DNA of 64,000 nucleotides. Source: Volucella zonaria (lineage: Eukaryota; Arthropoda; Insecta; Diptera; Syrphidae). The stretch is taken from positions 420,736 to 484,735 of the forward strand of contig CAWYQB010000365.1 in the NCBI GenBank assembly GCA_963966105.1. Direction: 5' to 3'. The translations under genes and the position numbers were made by a program. Within the stretch, counting starts at the first letter, position 1. The number at the start of each line of letters is the position of its first letter. Positions 23,821-36,000 of the stretch are shown here, in pieces. The notes beneath the pieces are model-generated. The model was not told the DNA's origin. It saw only the letters and a list, made by a program, of their open reading frames with translations, and did no database searches.

Positions 23821-26790
23821 ACTAGGCGTCTGCGGGGGTCATATCATGCACCAGAAAAAAGAAAATTCAAAATATTAAAATGGCTATAACTCCTAAACTA
23901 GGCGTCTGCGGGGGTCATATTATGCACCAGAAAAAAGAAAATTCAAAACTTTAAAATCGCTATAACTCCTAAACTAGGCGTCTGCGGGGGTCATATTATG
24001 CACCAGGAAAAAAAATTCAAAATATTAAAATGGCTATAACTCCTAAACTAGGCGTCTGCGGGGGTCATATTATGCACCAGAAAAAAGAAAATTCAAAACT
24101 TTAAAATCGCTATAACTCCTAAACTAGGCGTCTGCGGGGGTCATATTATGCACCAGAAAAAAGAAAATTCAAAACTTTAAAATCGCTATAACTCCTAAAC
24201 TAGGCGTCTGCGGGGGTCATATTATGCACCAGAAAAAAGAAAATTCAAAACTTTAAAATCGCTATAACTCCTAAACTAGGCGTCTGCGGGGGTCATATTA
24301 TGCACCAGAAAAAAGAAAATTCAAAATCTTAAAATGGCTATAACTCCTAAACTAGGCGTCTGCGGGGGTCATATTATGCACCAGAAAAAAGAAAATTCAA
24401 AACTTTAAAATCGCTATAACTCCTAAACTAGGCGTCTGCGGGGGTCATATTATGCACCAGAAAAAAGAAAATTCAAAATCTTAAAATCGCTATAACTCCT
24501 AAACTAGGCGTCTGCGGGGGTCATATTATGCACCAGAAAAAAGAAAATTCAAAATCTTAAAATGGCTATAACTCCTAAACTAGGCGTCTGCGGGGGTCAT
24601 ATTATGCACCAGAAAAAAGAAAATTCAAAACTTTAAAATCGCTATAACTCCTAAACTAGGCGTCTGCGGGGGTCATATTATGCAAAAGAAAAAAAAATTC
24701 AAAATCTTAAAATGGCTATAACTCCTAAACTAGGCGTCTGCGGGGGTCATATTATGCACCAGAAAAAAGAAAATTCAAAATCTTAAAATGGCTATAACTC
24801 CTAAACTAGGCGTCTGCGGGGGTCATATTATGCACCAGAAAAAAGAAAATTCAAAATCTTAAAATGGCTATAACTCCTAAACTAGGCGTCTGCGGGGGTC
24901 ATATTATGCACCAGAAAAAAAAATTCAAAATATTAAAATGGCTATAACTCCTAAACTAGGCGTCTGCGGGGGTCATATTATGCACCAGAAAAAAGAAAAT
25001 TCAAAACTTTAAAATCGCTATAACTCCTAAACTAGGCGTCTGCGGGGGTCATATTATGCACCAGAAAAAAGAAAATTCAAAATCTTAAAATCGCTATAAC
25101 TCCTAAACTAGGCGTCTGCGGGGGTCATATTATGCACCAGAAAAAAGAAAATTCAAAATCTTAAAATGGCTATAACTCCTAAACTAGGCGTCTGCGGGGG
25201 TCATATTATGCACCAGAAAAAAGAAAATTCAAAACTTTAAAATCGCTATAACTCCTAAACTAGGCGTCTGCGGGGGTCATATTATGCAAAAGAAAAAAAA
25301 ATTCAAAATCTTAAAATGGCTATAACTCCTAAACTAGGCGTCTGCGGGGGTCATATTATGCACCAGAAAAAAGAAAATTCAAAATCTTAAAATGGCTATA
25401 TCTCCTAAACTAGGCGTCTGCGGGGGTCATATCATGCACCAGAAAAAAGAAAATTCAAAATATTAAAATGGCTATAACTCCTAAACTAGGCGTCTGCGGG
25501 GGTCATATTATGCACCAGAAAAAAGAAAATTCAAAACTTTAAAATCGCTATAACTCCTAAACTAGGCGTCTGCGGGGGTCATATTATGCACCAGGAAAAA
25601 AAATTCAAAATATTAAAATGGCTATAACTCCTAAACTAGGCGTCTGCGGGGGTCATATTATGCACCAGAAAAAAGAAAATTCAAAACTTTAAAATCGCTA
25701 TAACTCCTAAACTAGGCGTCTGCGGGGGTCATATTATGCACCAGAAAAAAGAAAATTCAAAACTTTAAAATCGCTATAACTCCTAAACTAGGCGTCTGCG
25801 GGGGTCATATTATGCACCAGAAAAAAGAAAATTCAAAACTTTAAAATCGCTATAACTCCTAAACTAGGCGTCTGCGGGGGTCATATTATGCACCAGAAAA
25901 AAGAAAATTCAAAATCTTAAAATGGCTATAACTCCTAAACTAGGCGTCTGCGGGGGTCATATTATGCACCAGAAAAAAGAAAATTCAAAACTTTAAAATC
26001 GCTATAACTCCTAAACTAGGCGTCTGCGGGGGTCATATTATGCACCAGAAAAAAGAAAATTCAAAATCTTAAAATCGCTATAACTCCTAAACTAGGCGTC
26101 TGCGGGGGTCATATTATGCACCAGAAAAAAGAAAATTCAAAATCTTAAAATGGCTATAACTCCTAAACTAGGCGTCTGCGGGGGTCATATTATGCACCAG
26201 GAAAAAAAATTCAAAATCTTAAAATGGCTATAACTCCTAAACTAGGCGTCTGCGGGGGTCATATTATGCACCAGAAAAAAGAAAATTCAAAATCTTAAAA
26301 TCGCTATAACTCCTAAACTAGGCGTCTGCGGGGGTCATATTATGCACCAGGAAAAAAAATTCAAAATATTAAAATGGCTATAACTCCTAAACTAGGCGTC
26401 TGCGGGGGTCATATTATGCACCAGAAAAAAGAAAATTCAAAACTTTAAAATCGCTATAACTCCTAAACTAGGCGTCTGCGGGGGTCATATTATGCACCAG
26501 AAAAAAGAAAATTCAAAACTTTAAAATCGCTATAACTCCTAAACTAGGCGTCTGCGGGGGTCATATTATGCACCAGAAAAAAGAAAATTCAAAACTTTAA
26601 AATCGCTATAACTCCTAAACTAGGCGTCTGCGGGGGTCATATTATGCACCAGAAAAAAGAAAATTCAAAATCTTAAAATGGCTATAACTCCTAAACTAGG
26701 CGTCTGCGGGGGTCATATTATGCACCAGAAAAAAGAAAATTCAAAACTTTAAAATCGCTATAACTCCTAAACTAGGCGTCTGCGGGGGTC
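23610..26790 (+). repeat. Block T, two copies 1.59-1.66 kb apart
   Basis: sA(GCAAAAG), A(CTATATCTCC), E(ATATCATG), B, GCACCAGG-tagged C, B, B, B, A, B, D, A occurs from 23,622 and again from 25,286. The offset is 1,664 at GCAAAAG and 1,588 at the CCAGG tag (24,001/25,589), because the first copy holds one extra E(ATATCATG) monomer. A shorter third echo (CCAGG C, B, B, B, A, B) follows from about 26,341 and ends at GCAAAAG (26,798). Confidence 0.85.
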
Positions 26791-27554
26791 ATATTATGCA
26801 AAAGAAAAAAAAATTCAAAATCTTAAAATGGCTATAACTCCTAAACTAGGCGTCTGCGGGGGTCATATTATGCACCAGAAAAAAGAAAATTCAAAATCTT
26901 AAAATGGCTATAACTCCTAAACTAGGCGTCTGCGGGGGTCATATTATGCACCAGAAAAAAGAAAATTCAAAATCTTAAAATGGCTATAACTCCTAAACTA
27001 GGCGTCTGCGGGGGTCATATTATGCACCAGAAAAAAGAAAATTCAAAATCTTAAAATGGCTATAACTCCTAAACTAGGCGTCTGCGGGGGTCATATTATG
27101 CACCAGAAAAAAGAAAATTCAAAATCTTAAAATGGCTATAACTCCTAAACTAGGCGTCTGCGGGGGTCATATTATGCACCAGAAAAAAGAAAATTCAAAA
27201 TCTTAAAATGGCTATAACTCCTAAACTAGGCGTCTGCGGGGGTCATATTATGCACCAGAAAAAAGAAAATTCAAAATCTTAAAATGGCTATAACTCCTAA
27301 ACTAGGCGTCTGCGGGGGTCATATTATGCACCAGAAAAAAGAAAATTCAAAATCTTAAAATCGCTATAACTCCTAAACTAGGCGTCTGCGGGGGTCATAT
27401 TATGCACCAGAAAAAAGAAAATTCAAAATCTTAAAATGGCTATAACTCCTAAACTAGGCGTCTGCGGGGGTCATATTATGCACCAGAAAAAAGAAAATTC
27501 AAAATCTTAAAATGGCTATAACTCCTAAACTAGGCGTCTGCGGGGGTCATATTA
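26790..27554 (+). repeat. Class A run between blocks T and U
   Basis: sA(GCAAAAG), then class A monomers with one D, ending in an A whose GCACCAG has become GCACCAA (about 27,560). Nothing other than satellite is present. Confidence 0.8.
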
Positions 27555-29220
27555 TGCACCAAAAAAAAGAAAATTCAAAATCTTAAAATGGCTATAACTC
27601 CTAAACTAGGCGTCTGCGTGGGTCATATTATGCACCAGAAAAAAGAAAATTCAAGACTTTAAAATCGCTATAACTCCTAAACTAGGCGTCTGCGGGGGTC
27701 ATATTATGCACCAGAAAAAAAAATTCAAAATATTAAAATGGCTATAACTCCTAAACTAGGCGTCTGCGGGGGTCATATTATGCACCAGAAAAAAGAAAAT
27801 TCAAAACTTTAAAATCGCTATAACTCCTAAACTAGGCGTCTGCGGGGGTCATATTATGCACCAGAAAAAAGAAAATTCAAAATCTTAAAATGGCTATAAC
27901 TCCTAAACTAGGCGTCTGCGGGGGTCATATTATGCACCAGAAAAAAGAAAATTCAAAACTTTAAAATCGCTATAACTCCTAAACTAGGCGTCTGCGGGGG
28001 TCATATTATGCACCAGAAAAAAGAAAATTCAAAATCTTAAAATCGCTATAACTCCTAAACTAGGCGTCTGCGGGGGTCATATTATGCACCAGAAAAAAGA
28101 AAATTCAAAATCTTAAAATGGCTATAACTCCTTAACTAGGCGTCTGCGGGGGTCATATTATGCACCAGAAAAAAGAAAATTCAAAACTTTAAAATCGCTA
28201 TAACTCCTAAACTAGGCGTCTGCGGGGGTCATATTATGCAAAAGAAAAAAAAATTCAAAATCTTAAAATGGCTATAACTCCTAAACTAGGCGTCTGCGGG
28301 GGTCATATTATGCACCAGAAAAAAGAAAATTCAAAATCTTAAAATGGCTATAACTCCTAAACTAGGCGTCTGCGGGGGTCATATCATGCACCAGAAAAAA
28401 GAAAATTCAAAATATTAAAATGGCTATAACTCCTAAACTAGGCGTCTGCGGGGGTCATATTATGCACCAGAAAAAAGAAAATTCAAAACTTTAAAATCGC
28501 TATAACTCCTAAACTAGGCGTCTGCGGGGGTCATATTATGCACCAGGAAAAAAAATTCAAAATCTTAAAATGGCTATAACTCCTAAACTAGGCGTCTGCG
28601 GGGGTCATATTATGCACCAGAAAAAAGAAAATTCAAAATATTAAAATGGCTATAACTCCTAAACTAAGCGTCTGCGGGGGTCATATTATGCACCAGAAAA
28701 AAGGAAATTCAAAATATTAAAATGGCTATAACTCCTAAACTAGGCGTCTGCGGGGGTCATATTATGCACCAGAAAAAAGAAAATTCAAAATCTTAAAATG
28801 GCTATAACTCCTAAACTATTCGTCTGCGGGGGTCATATTATGCACCAGAAAAAAGAAAATTCAAAATCTTAAAATGGCTATAACTCCTAAACTAGGCGTC
28901 TGCGGGGGTCATATTATGCACCAGAAAAAAGAAAATTCAAAATCTTAAAATGGCTATAACTCCTAAACTAGGCGTCTGCGGGGGTCATATTATGCACCAG
29001 AAAAAAGAAAATTCAAAATCTTAAAATGGCTATAACTCCTAAACTAGGCGTCTGCGGGGGTCATATTATGCACCAGAAAAAAGAAAATTCAAAATCTTAA
29101 AATGGCTATAACTCCTAAACTAGGCGTCTGCGGGGGTCATATTATGCACCAGAAAAAAGAAAATTCAAAATCTTAAAATGGCTATAACTCCTAAACTAGG
29201 CGTCTGCGGGGGTCATATTA
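27555..29220 (+). repeat. Block U: 22-monomer higher-order repeat (1,666 bp), copy 1
   Basis: A(GCGTGGG at 27,616), B(TTCAAGACTT), C, B, A, B, D, A, B, sA(GCAAAAG at 28,238), A, E(ATATCATG), B, CCAGG-sA, E and so on. The next copy starts at 29,221 (GCGTGGG at 29,282; GCAAAAG at 29,904), both at +1,666. Twenty-two 76-bp monomers minus three two-base shortenings give exactly 1,666. This copy has CTAAGCG (28,664) and AAGGAAATT (about 28,702) monomers near its end, then CTATTCG (28,816) and a class A run. Confidence 0.88.
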
Positions 29221-29530
29221 TGCACCAGAAAAAAGAAAATTCAAAATCTTAAAATGGCTATAACTCCTAAACTAGGCGTCTGCGTGGGTCATATTATGCA
29301 CCAGAAAAAAGAAAATTCAAGACTTTAAAATCGCTATAACTCCTAAACTAGGCGTCTGCGGGGGTCATATTATGCACCAGAAAAAAAAATTCAAAATATT
29401 AAAATGGCTATAACTCCTAAACTAGGCGTCTGCGGGGGTCATATTATGCACCAGAAAAAAGAAAATTCAAAACTTTAAAATCGCTATAACTCCTAAACTA
29501 GGTGTCTGCGGGGGTCATATTATGCACCAG
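29221..29530 (+). repeat. Block U, start of second copy
   Basis: GCGTGGG (29,282), TTCAAGACTT, C and B with CTAGGTG (about 29,501). From about 29,530 the copy continues as the first unit of block V, so blocks U and V share their middle (B, D, A, B, GCAAAAG, ATATCATG, CCAGG). Confidence 0.82.
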
Positions 29531-31275
29531 AAAAAAGAAAATTCAAAATCTTAAAATGGCTATAACTCCTAAACTAGGCGTCTGCGGGGGTCATATTATG
29601 CACCAGAAAAAAGAAAATTCAAAACTTTAAAATCGCTATAACTCCTAAACTAGGCGTCTGCGGGGGTCATATTATGCACCAGAAAAAAGTAAATTCAAAA
29701 TCTTAAAATCGCTATAACTCCTAAACTAGGCGTCTGCGGGGGTCATATTATGCACCAGAAAAAAGAAAATTCAAAATCTTAAAATGGCTATAACTCCTAA
29801 ACTAGGCGTCTGCGGGGGTCATATTATGCACCAGAAAAAAGAAAATTCAAAACTTTAAAATCGCTATAACTCCTAAACTAGGCGTCTGCGGGGGTCATAT
29901 TATGCAAAAGAAAAAAAAATTCAAAATCTTAAAATGGCTATAACTCCTAAACTAGGCGTCTGCGGGGGTCATATTATGCACCAGAAAAAAGAAAATTCAA
30001 AATCTTAAAATGGCTATAACTCCTAAACTAGGCGTCTGCGGGGGTCATATCATGCACCAGAAAAAAGAAAATTCAAAATATTAAAATGGCTATAACTCCT
30101 AAACTAGGCGTCTGCGGGGGTCATATTATGCACCAGAAAAAAGAAAATTCAAAACTTTAAAATCGCTATAACTCCTAAACTAGGCGTCTGCGGGGGTCAT
30201 ATTATGCACCAGGAAAAAAAATTCAAAATCTTAAAATGGCTATAACTCCTAAACTAGGCGTCTGCGGGGGTCATATTATGCACCAGAAAAAAGAAAATTC
30301 AAAATATTAAAATGGCTATAACTCCTAAACTAGGCGTCTGCGGGGGTCATATTATGCACCAGAAAAAAGAAAATTCAAAATCTTAAAATGGCTATAACTC
30401 CTAAACTATTCGTCTGCGGGGGTCATATTATGCACCAGAAAAAAGAAAATTCAAAATCTTAAAATGGCTATAACTCCTAAACTAGGCGTCTGCGGGGGTC
30501 ATATTATGCACCAGAAAAAAGAAAATTCAAAACTTTAAAATCGCTATAACTCCTAAACTAGTCGTCTGCGGGGGTTATATTATGCACCAGAAAAAAGAAA
30601 ATTCAAAACTTTAAAATCGCTATAACTCCTAAACTAGGCGTCTGCGGGGGTCATATTATGCACCAGAAAAAAGAAAATTCAAAATCTTAAAATGGCTATA
30701 ACTCCTAAACTATTCGTCTGCGGGGGTCATATTATGCACCAGAAAAAAGAAAATTCAAAATCTTAAAATGGCTATAACTCCTAAACTAGGCGTCTGCGGG
30801 GGTCATATTATGCACCAGAAAAAAGAAAATTCAAAATATTAAAATGGCTATAACTCCTAAACTAAGCGTCTGCGGGGGTCATATTATGCACCAGAAAAAA
30901 GAAAATTCAAAATATTAAAATGGCTATAACTCCTAAACTAGGCGTCTGCGGGGGTCATATTATGCACCAGAAAAAAGAAAATTCAAAATCTTAAAATGGC
31001 TATAACTCCTAAACTATTCGTCTGCGGGGGTCATATTATGCACCAGAAAAAAGAAAATTCAAAATCTTAAAATGGCTATAACTCCTAAACTAGGCGTCTG
31101 CGGGGGTCATATTATGCACCAGAAAAAAGAAAATTCAAAACTTTAAAATCGCTATAACTCCTAAACTAGTCGTCTGCGGGGGTTATATTATGCACCAGAA
31201 AAAAGAAAATTCAAAATTTTAAAATCGCTATAACTCCTAAACTAGGCGTCTGCGGGGGTCATATTATGCACCAGA
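29531..31275 (+). repeat. Block V: 23-monomer higher-order repeat (1,744 bp), copy 1
   Basis: A, B, D(AAAGTAAATTC), A, B, sA(GCAAAAG), A, E(ATATCATG), B, CCAGG-sA, E, then the CTATTCG tetramers. The next copy follows directly at +1,744: GTAAATTC 29,689/31,433, GCAAAAG 29,904/31,648, CTATTCG 30,406/32,150, CTAAGCG 30,862/32,606. Twenty-three 76-bp monomers minus two two-base shortenings give 1,744 exactly. The only change seen near the end is AAATTTTAAAATCG near 31,210. Confidence 0.9.
30361..31200 (+). repeat. 304-bp four-monomer repeat inside block V
   Basis: CTATTCG-tagged A monomers recur exactly 304 bp apart (30,406, 30,710, 31,014), which is 4 x 76. The tetramer alternates between two versions: A(CTATTCG), A, B(CTAGTCG, GGTTATATT), B and A(CTATTCG), A, E(CTAAGCG), E. 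The set is repeated 1,744 bp later. Confidence 0.88.
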
Positions 31276-33015
31276 AAAAAGAAAATTCAAAATCTTAAAA
31301 TGGCTATAACTCCTAAACTAGGCGTCTGCGGGGGTCATATTATGCACCAGAAAAAAGAAAATTCAAAACTTTAAAATCGCTATAACTCCTAAACTAGGCG
31401 TCTGCGGGGGTCATATTATGCACCAGAAAAAAGTAAATTCAAAATCTTAAAATCGCTATAACTCCTAAACTAGGCGTCTGCGGGGGTCATATTATGCACC
31501 AGAAAAAAGAAAATTCAAAATCTTAAAATGGCTATAACTCCTAAACTAGGCGTCTGCGGGGGTCATATTATGCACCAGAAAAAAGAAAATTCAAAACTTT
31601 AAAATCGCTATAACTCCTAAACTAGGCGTCTGCGGGGGTCATATTATGCAAAAGAAAAAAAAATTCAAAATCTTAAAATGGCTATAACTCCTAAACTAGG
31701 CGTCTGCGGGGGTCATATTATGCACCAGAAAAAAGAAAATTCAAAATCTTAAAATGGCTATAACTCCTAAACTAGGCGTCTGCGGGGGTCATATCATGCA
31801 CCAGAAAAAAGAAAATTCAAAATATTAAAATGGCTATAACTCCTAAACTAGGCGTCTGCGGGGGTCATATTATGCACCAGAAAAAAGAAAATTCAAAACT
31901 TTAAAATCGCTATAACTCCTAAACTAGGCGTCTGCGGGGGTCATATTATGCACCAGGAAAAAAAATTCAAAATCTTAAAATGGCTATAACTCCTAAACTA
32001 GGCGTCTGCGGGGGTCATATTATGCACCAGAAAAAAGAAAATTCAAAATATTAAAATGGCTATAACTCCTAAACTAGGCGTCTGCGGGGGTCATATTATG
32101 CACCAGAAAAAAGAAAATTCAAAATCTTAAAATGGCTATAACTCCTAAACTATTCGTCTGCGGGGGTCATATTATGCACCAGAAAAAAGAAAATTCAAAA
32201 TCTTAAAATGGCTATAACTCCTAAACTAGGCGTCTGCGGGGGTCATATTATGCACCAGAAAAAAGAAAATTCAAAACTTTAAAATCGCTATAACTCCTAA
32301 ACTAGTCGTCTGCGGGGGTTATATTATGCACCAGAAAAAAGAAAATTCAAAACTTTAAAATCGCTATAACTCCTAAACTAGGCGTCTGCGGGGGTCATAT
32401 TATGCACCAGAAAAAAGAAAATTCAAAATCTTAAAATGGCTATAACTCCTAAACTATTCGTCTGCGGGGGTCATATTATGCACCAGAAAAAAGAAAATTC
32501 AAAATCTTAAAATGGCTATAACTCCTAAACTAGGCGTCTGCGGGGGTCATATTATGCACCAGAAAAAAGAAAATTCAAAATATTAAAATGGCTATAACTC
32601 CTAAACTAAGCGTCTGCGGGGGTCATATTATGCACCAGAAAAAAGAAAATTCAAAATATTAAAATGGCTATAACTCCTAAACTAGGCGTCTGCGGGGGTC
32701 ATATTATGCACCAGAAAAAAGAAAATTCAAAATCTTAAAATGGCTATAACTCCTAAACTATTCGTCTGCGGGGGTCATATTATGCACCAGAAAAAAGAAA
32801 ATTCAAAATCTTAAAATGGCTATAACTCCTAAACTAGGCGTCTGCGGGGGTCATATTATGCACCAGAAAAAAGAAAATTCAAAACTTTAAAATCGCTATA
32901 ACTCCTAAACTAGTCGTCTGCGGGGGTTATATTATGCACCAGAAAAAAGAAAATTCAAAACTTTAAAATCGCTATAACTCCTAAACTAGGCGTCTGCGGG
33001 GGTCATATTATGCAC
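31276..33015 (+). repeat. Block V, copy 2
   Basis: Tandem copy of 29,531-31,275 with all tags in order, including both CTAGTCG/GGTTATATT monomers and the three CTATTCG monomers (32,150, 32,454, 32,758). After 33,015 these tags stop and plain A, B and D monomers follow. Confidence 0.9.
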
Positions 33016-36000
33016 CAGAAAAAAGAAAATTCAAAATCTTAAAATGGCTATAACTCCTAAACTAGGCGTCTGCGGGGGTCATATTATGCACCAGAAAAAA
33101 GAAAATTCAAAATCTTAAAATGGCTATAACTCCTAAACTAGGCGTCTGCGGGGGTCATATTATGCACCAGAAAAAAGAAAATTCAAAACTTTAAAATCGC
33201 TATAACTCCTAAACTTGGCGTCTGCGGGGGTCATATTATGCACCAGAAAAAAGAAAATTCAAAATCTTAAAATCGCTATAACTCCTAAACTAGGCGTCTG
33301 CGGGGGTCATATTATGCACCAGAAAAAAGAAAATTCAAAATCTTAAAATGGCTATAACTCCTAAACTAGGCGTCTGCCGGGGTCATATTATGCACCAGAA
33401 AAAAGAAAATTCAAAACTTTAAAATCGCTATAACTCCTAAACTAGGCGTCTGCGGGGGTCATATTATGCACCAGAAAAAAGAAAATTCAAAACTTTAAAA
33501 TCGCTATAACTCCTAAACTAGGCGTCTGCGGGGGTCATATTATGCAGCAGAAAAAAAAATTCAAAATCTTAAAATGGCTATAACTCCTAAACTAGGCGTC
33601 TGCGGGGGTCATATTATGCACCAGAAAAAAGAAAATTCAAAATATTAAAATGGCTATAACTCCTAAACTAGGCGTCTGCGGGGGTCATATTATGCACCAG
33701 AAAAAAGAAAATTCAAAACTTTAAAATCGCTATAACTCCGAAACTAGGCGTCTGCGGGGGTCATATTATGCACCAGAAAAAAAAATTCAAAATCTTAAAA
33801 TGGCTATAACTCCTAAACTAGGCGTCTGCGGGGGTCATATTATGCACCAGAAAAAAGAAAATTCAAAATATTAAAATGGCTATAACTCCTAAACTAGGCG
33901 TCTGCGGGGGTCATATTATGCACCAGAAAAAAGAAAATTCAAAATATTAAAATGGCTATAACTCCTAAACTAGGCGTCTGCGGGGGTCATATTATGCACC
34001 AGGAAAAAGAAAATTCAAAATCTTAAAATGGCTATAACTCCTAAACTAGGCGTCTGCGGGGGTCATATTATGCACCAGAAAAAAGAAAATTCAAAATATT
34101 AAAATGGCTATAACTCCTAAACTAGGCGTCTGCGGGGGTCATAATATGCACCAGAAAAAAGAAAATTCAAAATATTAAAATGGCTATAACTCCTAAACTA
34201 GGCGTCTGCGGGGGTCATATTATGCACCAGGAAAAAAAAATTCAAAATCTTAAAATGGCTATAACTCCTAAACTATTCGTCTGCGGGGGTCATATTATGC
34301 ACCAGAAAAAAGAAAATTCAAAATCTTAAAATGGCTATAACTCCTAAACTAGGCGTCTGCGGGGGTCATATTATGCACCAGAAAAAAGAAAATTCAAAAT
34401 CTTAAAATGGCTATAACTCCTAAACTAGGCGTCTGCGGGGGTCATATTATGCACCAGAAAAAAGAAAATTCAAAATCTTAAAATCGCTATAACTCCTAAA
34501 CTAGGCGTCTGCGGGGGTCATATTATGCACCAGAAAAAAGAAAATTCAAAATCTTAAAATGGCTATAACTCCTAAACTAGGCGTCTGCGGGGGTCATATT
34601 ATGCACCAGAAAAAAGAAAATTCAAAATCTTAAAATGGCTATAACTCCTAAACTAGGCGTCTGCGGGGGTCATATTATGCACCAGAAAAAAGAAAATTCA
34701 AAATCTTAAAATGGCTATAACTCCTAAACTAGGCGTCTGCGGGGGTCATATTATGCACCAGAAAAAAGAAAATTCAAAACTTTAAAATGGCTATAACTCC
34801 TAAACTAGGCGTCTGCGGGGGTCATATTATGCACCAGAAAAAAGAAAATTCAAAACTTTAAAATCGCTATAACTCCTAAACTAGGCGTCTGCGGGGGTCA
34901 TATTATGCACCAGAAAAAAGAAAATTCAAAATATTAAAATGGCTATAACTCCTAAACTAGGCGTCTGCTGGGGTCGTATTATGCACCAGAAAAAAGAAAA
35001 TTCAAAACTTTAAAATGGCTATAACTCCTAAACTAGGTGTCTGCGGGGGTCATATTATGCACCAGAAAAAAGAAAATTCAAAACTTTAAAATCGCTATAA
35101 CTCCTAAACTAGGCGTCTGCGGGGGTCATATTATGCACCAGAAAAAAGAAAATTCAAAACTTTAAAATCGCTATAACTCCTAAACTAGGCGTCTGCGGGG
35201 GTCATATTATGCACCAGAAAAAAGAAAATTCAAAATCTTAAAATCGCTATAACTCCTAAACTAGGCGTCTGCGGGGGTCATATTATGCACCAGAAAAAAG
35301 AAAATTCAAAACTTTAAAATCGCTATAACTCCTAAACTAGGCGTCTGCGGGGGTCATATTATGCACCAGAAAAAAGAAAATTCAAAATCTTAAAATCGCT
35401 ATAACTCCCAAACTAGGCGTCTGCGGGGGTCATATTATGCACCAGAAAAAAGAAAATTAAAAAATTTAAAATCGCTATAACTCCTAAACTAGGCGTCTGC
35501 GGGGGTCATATTATGCACCAGAAAAAAGAAAATTCAAAATCTTAAAATCGCTATAACTCCTAAACTAGGCGTCTGCGGGGGTCATATTATGCACCAGAAA
35601 AAAGAAAATTAAAAAATTTAAAATCGCTATAACTCCTAAACTAGGCGTCTGCGGGGGTCATATTATGCACCAGAAAAAAGAAAATTCAAAATCTTAAAAT
35701 GGCTATAACTCCTAAACTAGGCCTCTGCGGGGGTCATATTATGCACCAGAAAAAAGAAAATTCAAAACTTTAAAATCGCTATAACTCCTAAACTAGGCGT
35801 CTGCGGGGGTCATATTATGCACCAGAAAAAAGAAAATTCAAAATCTTAAAATGGCTATAACTCCTAAACTAGGCGTCTGCGGGGGTCATATTATGCACTA
35901 GAAAAAAGAAAATTCAAAATCTTAAAATGGCTATAACTCCTAAACTAGGCGTCTGCGGGGGTCATATTATGCACCAGAAAAAATAAAATTCAAAACTTTA

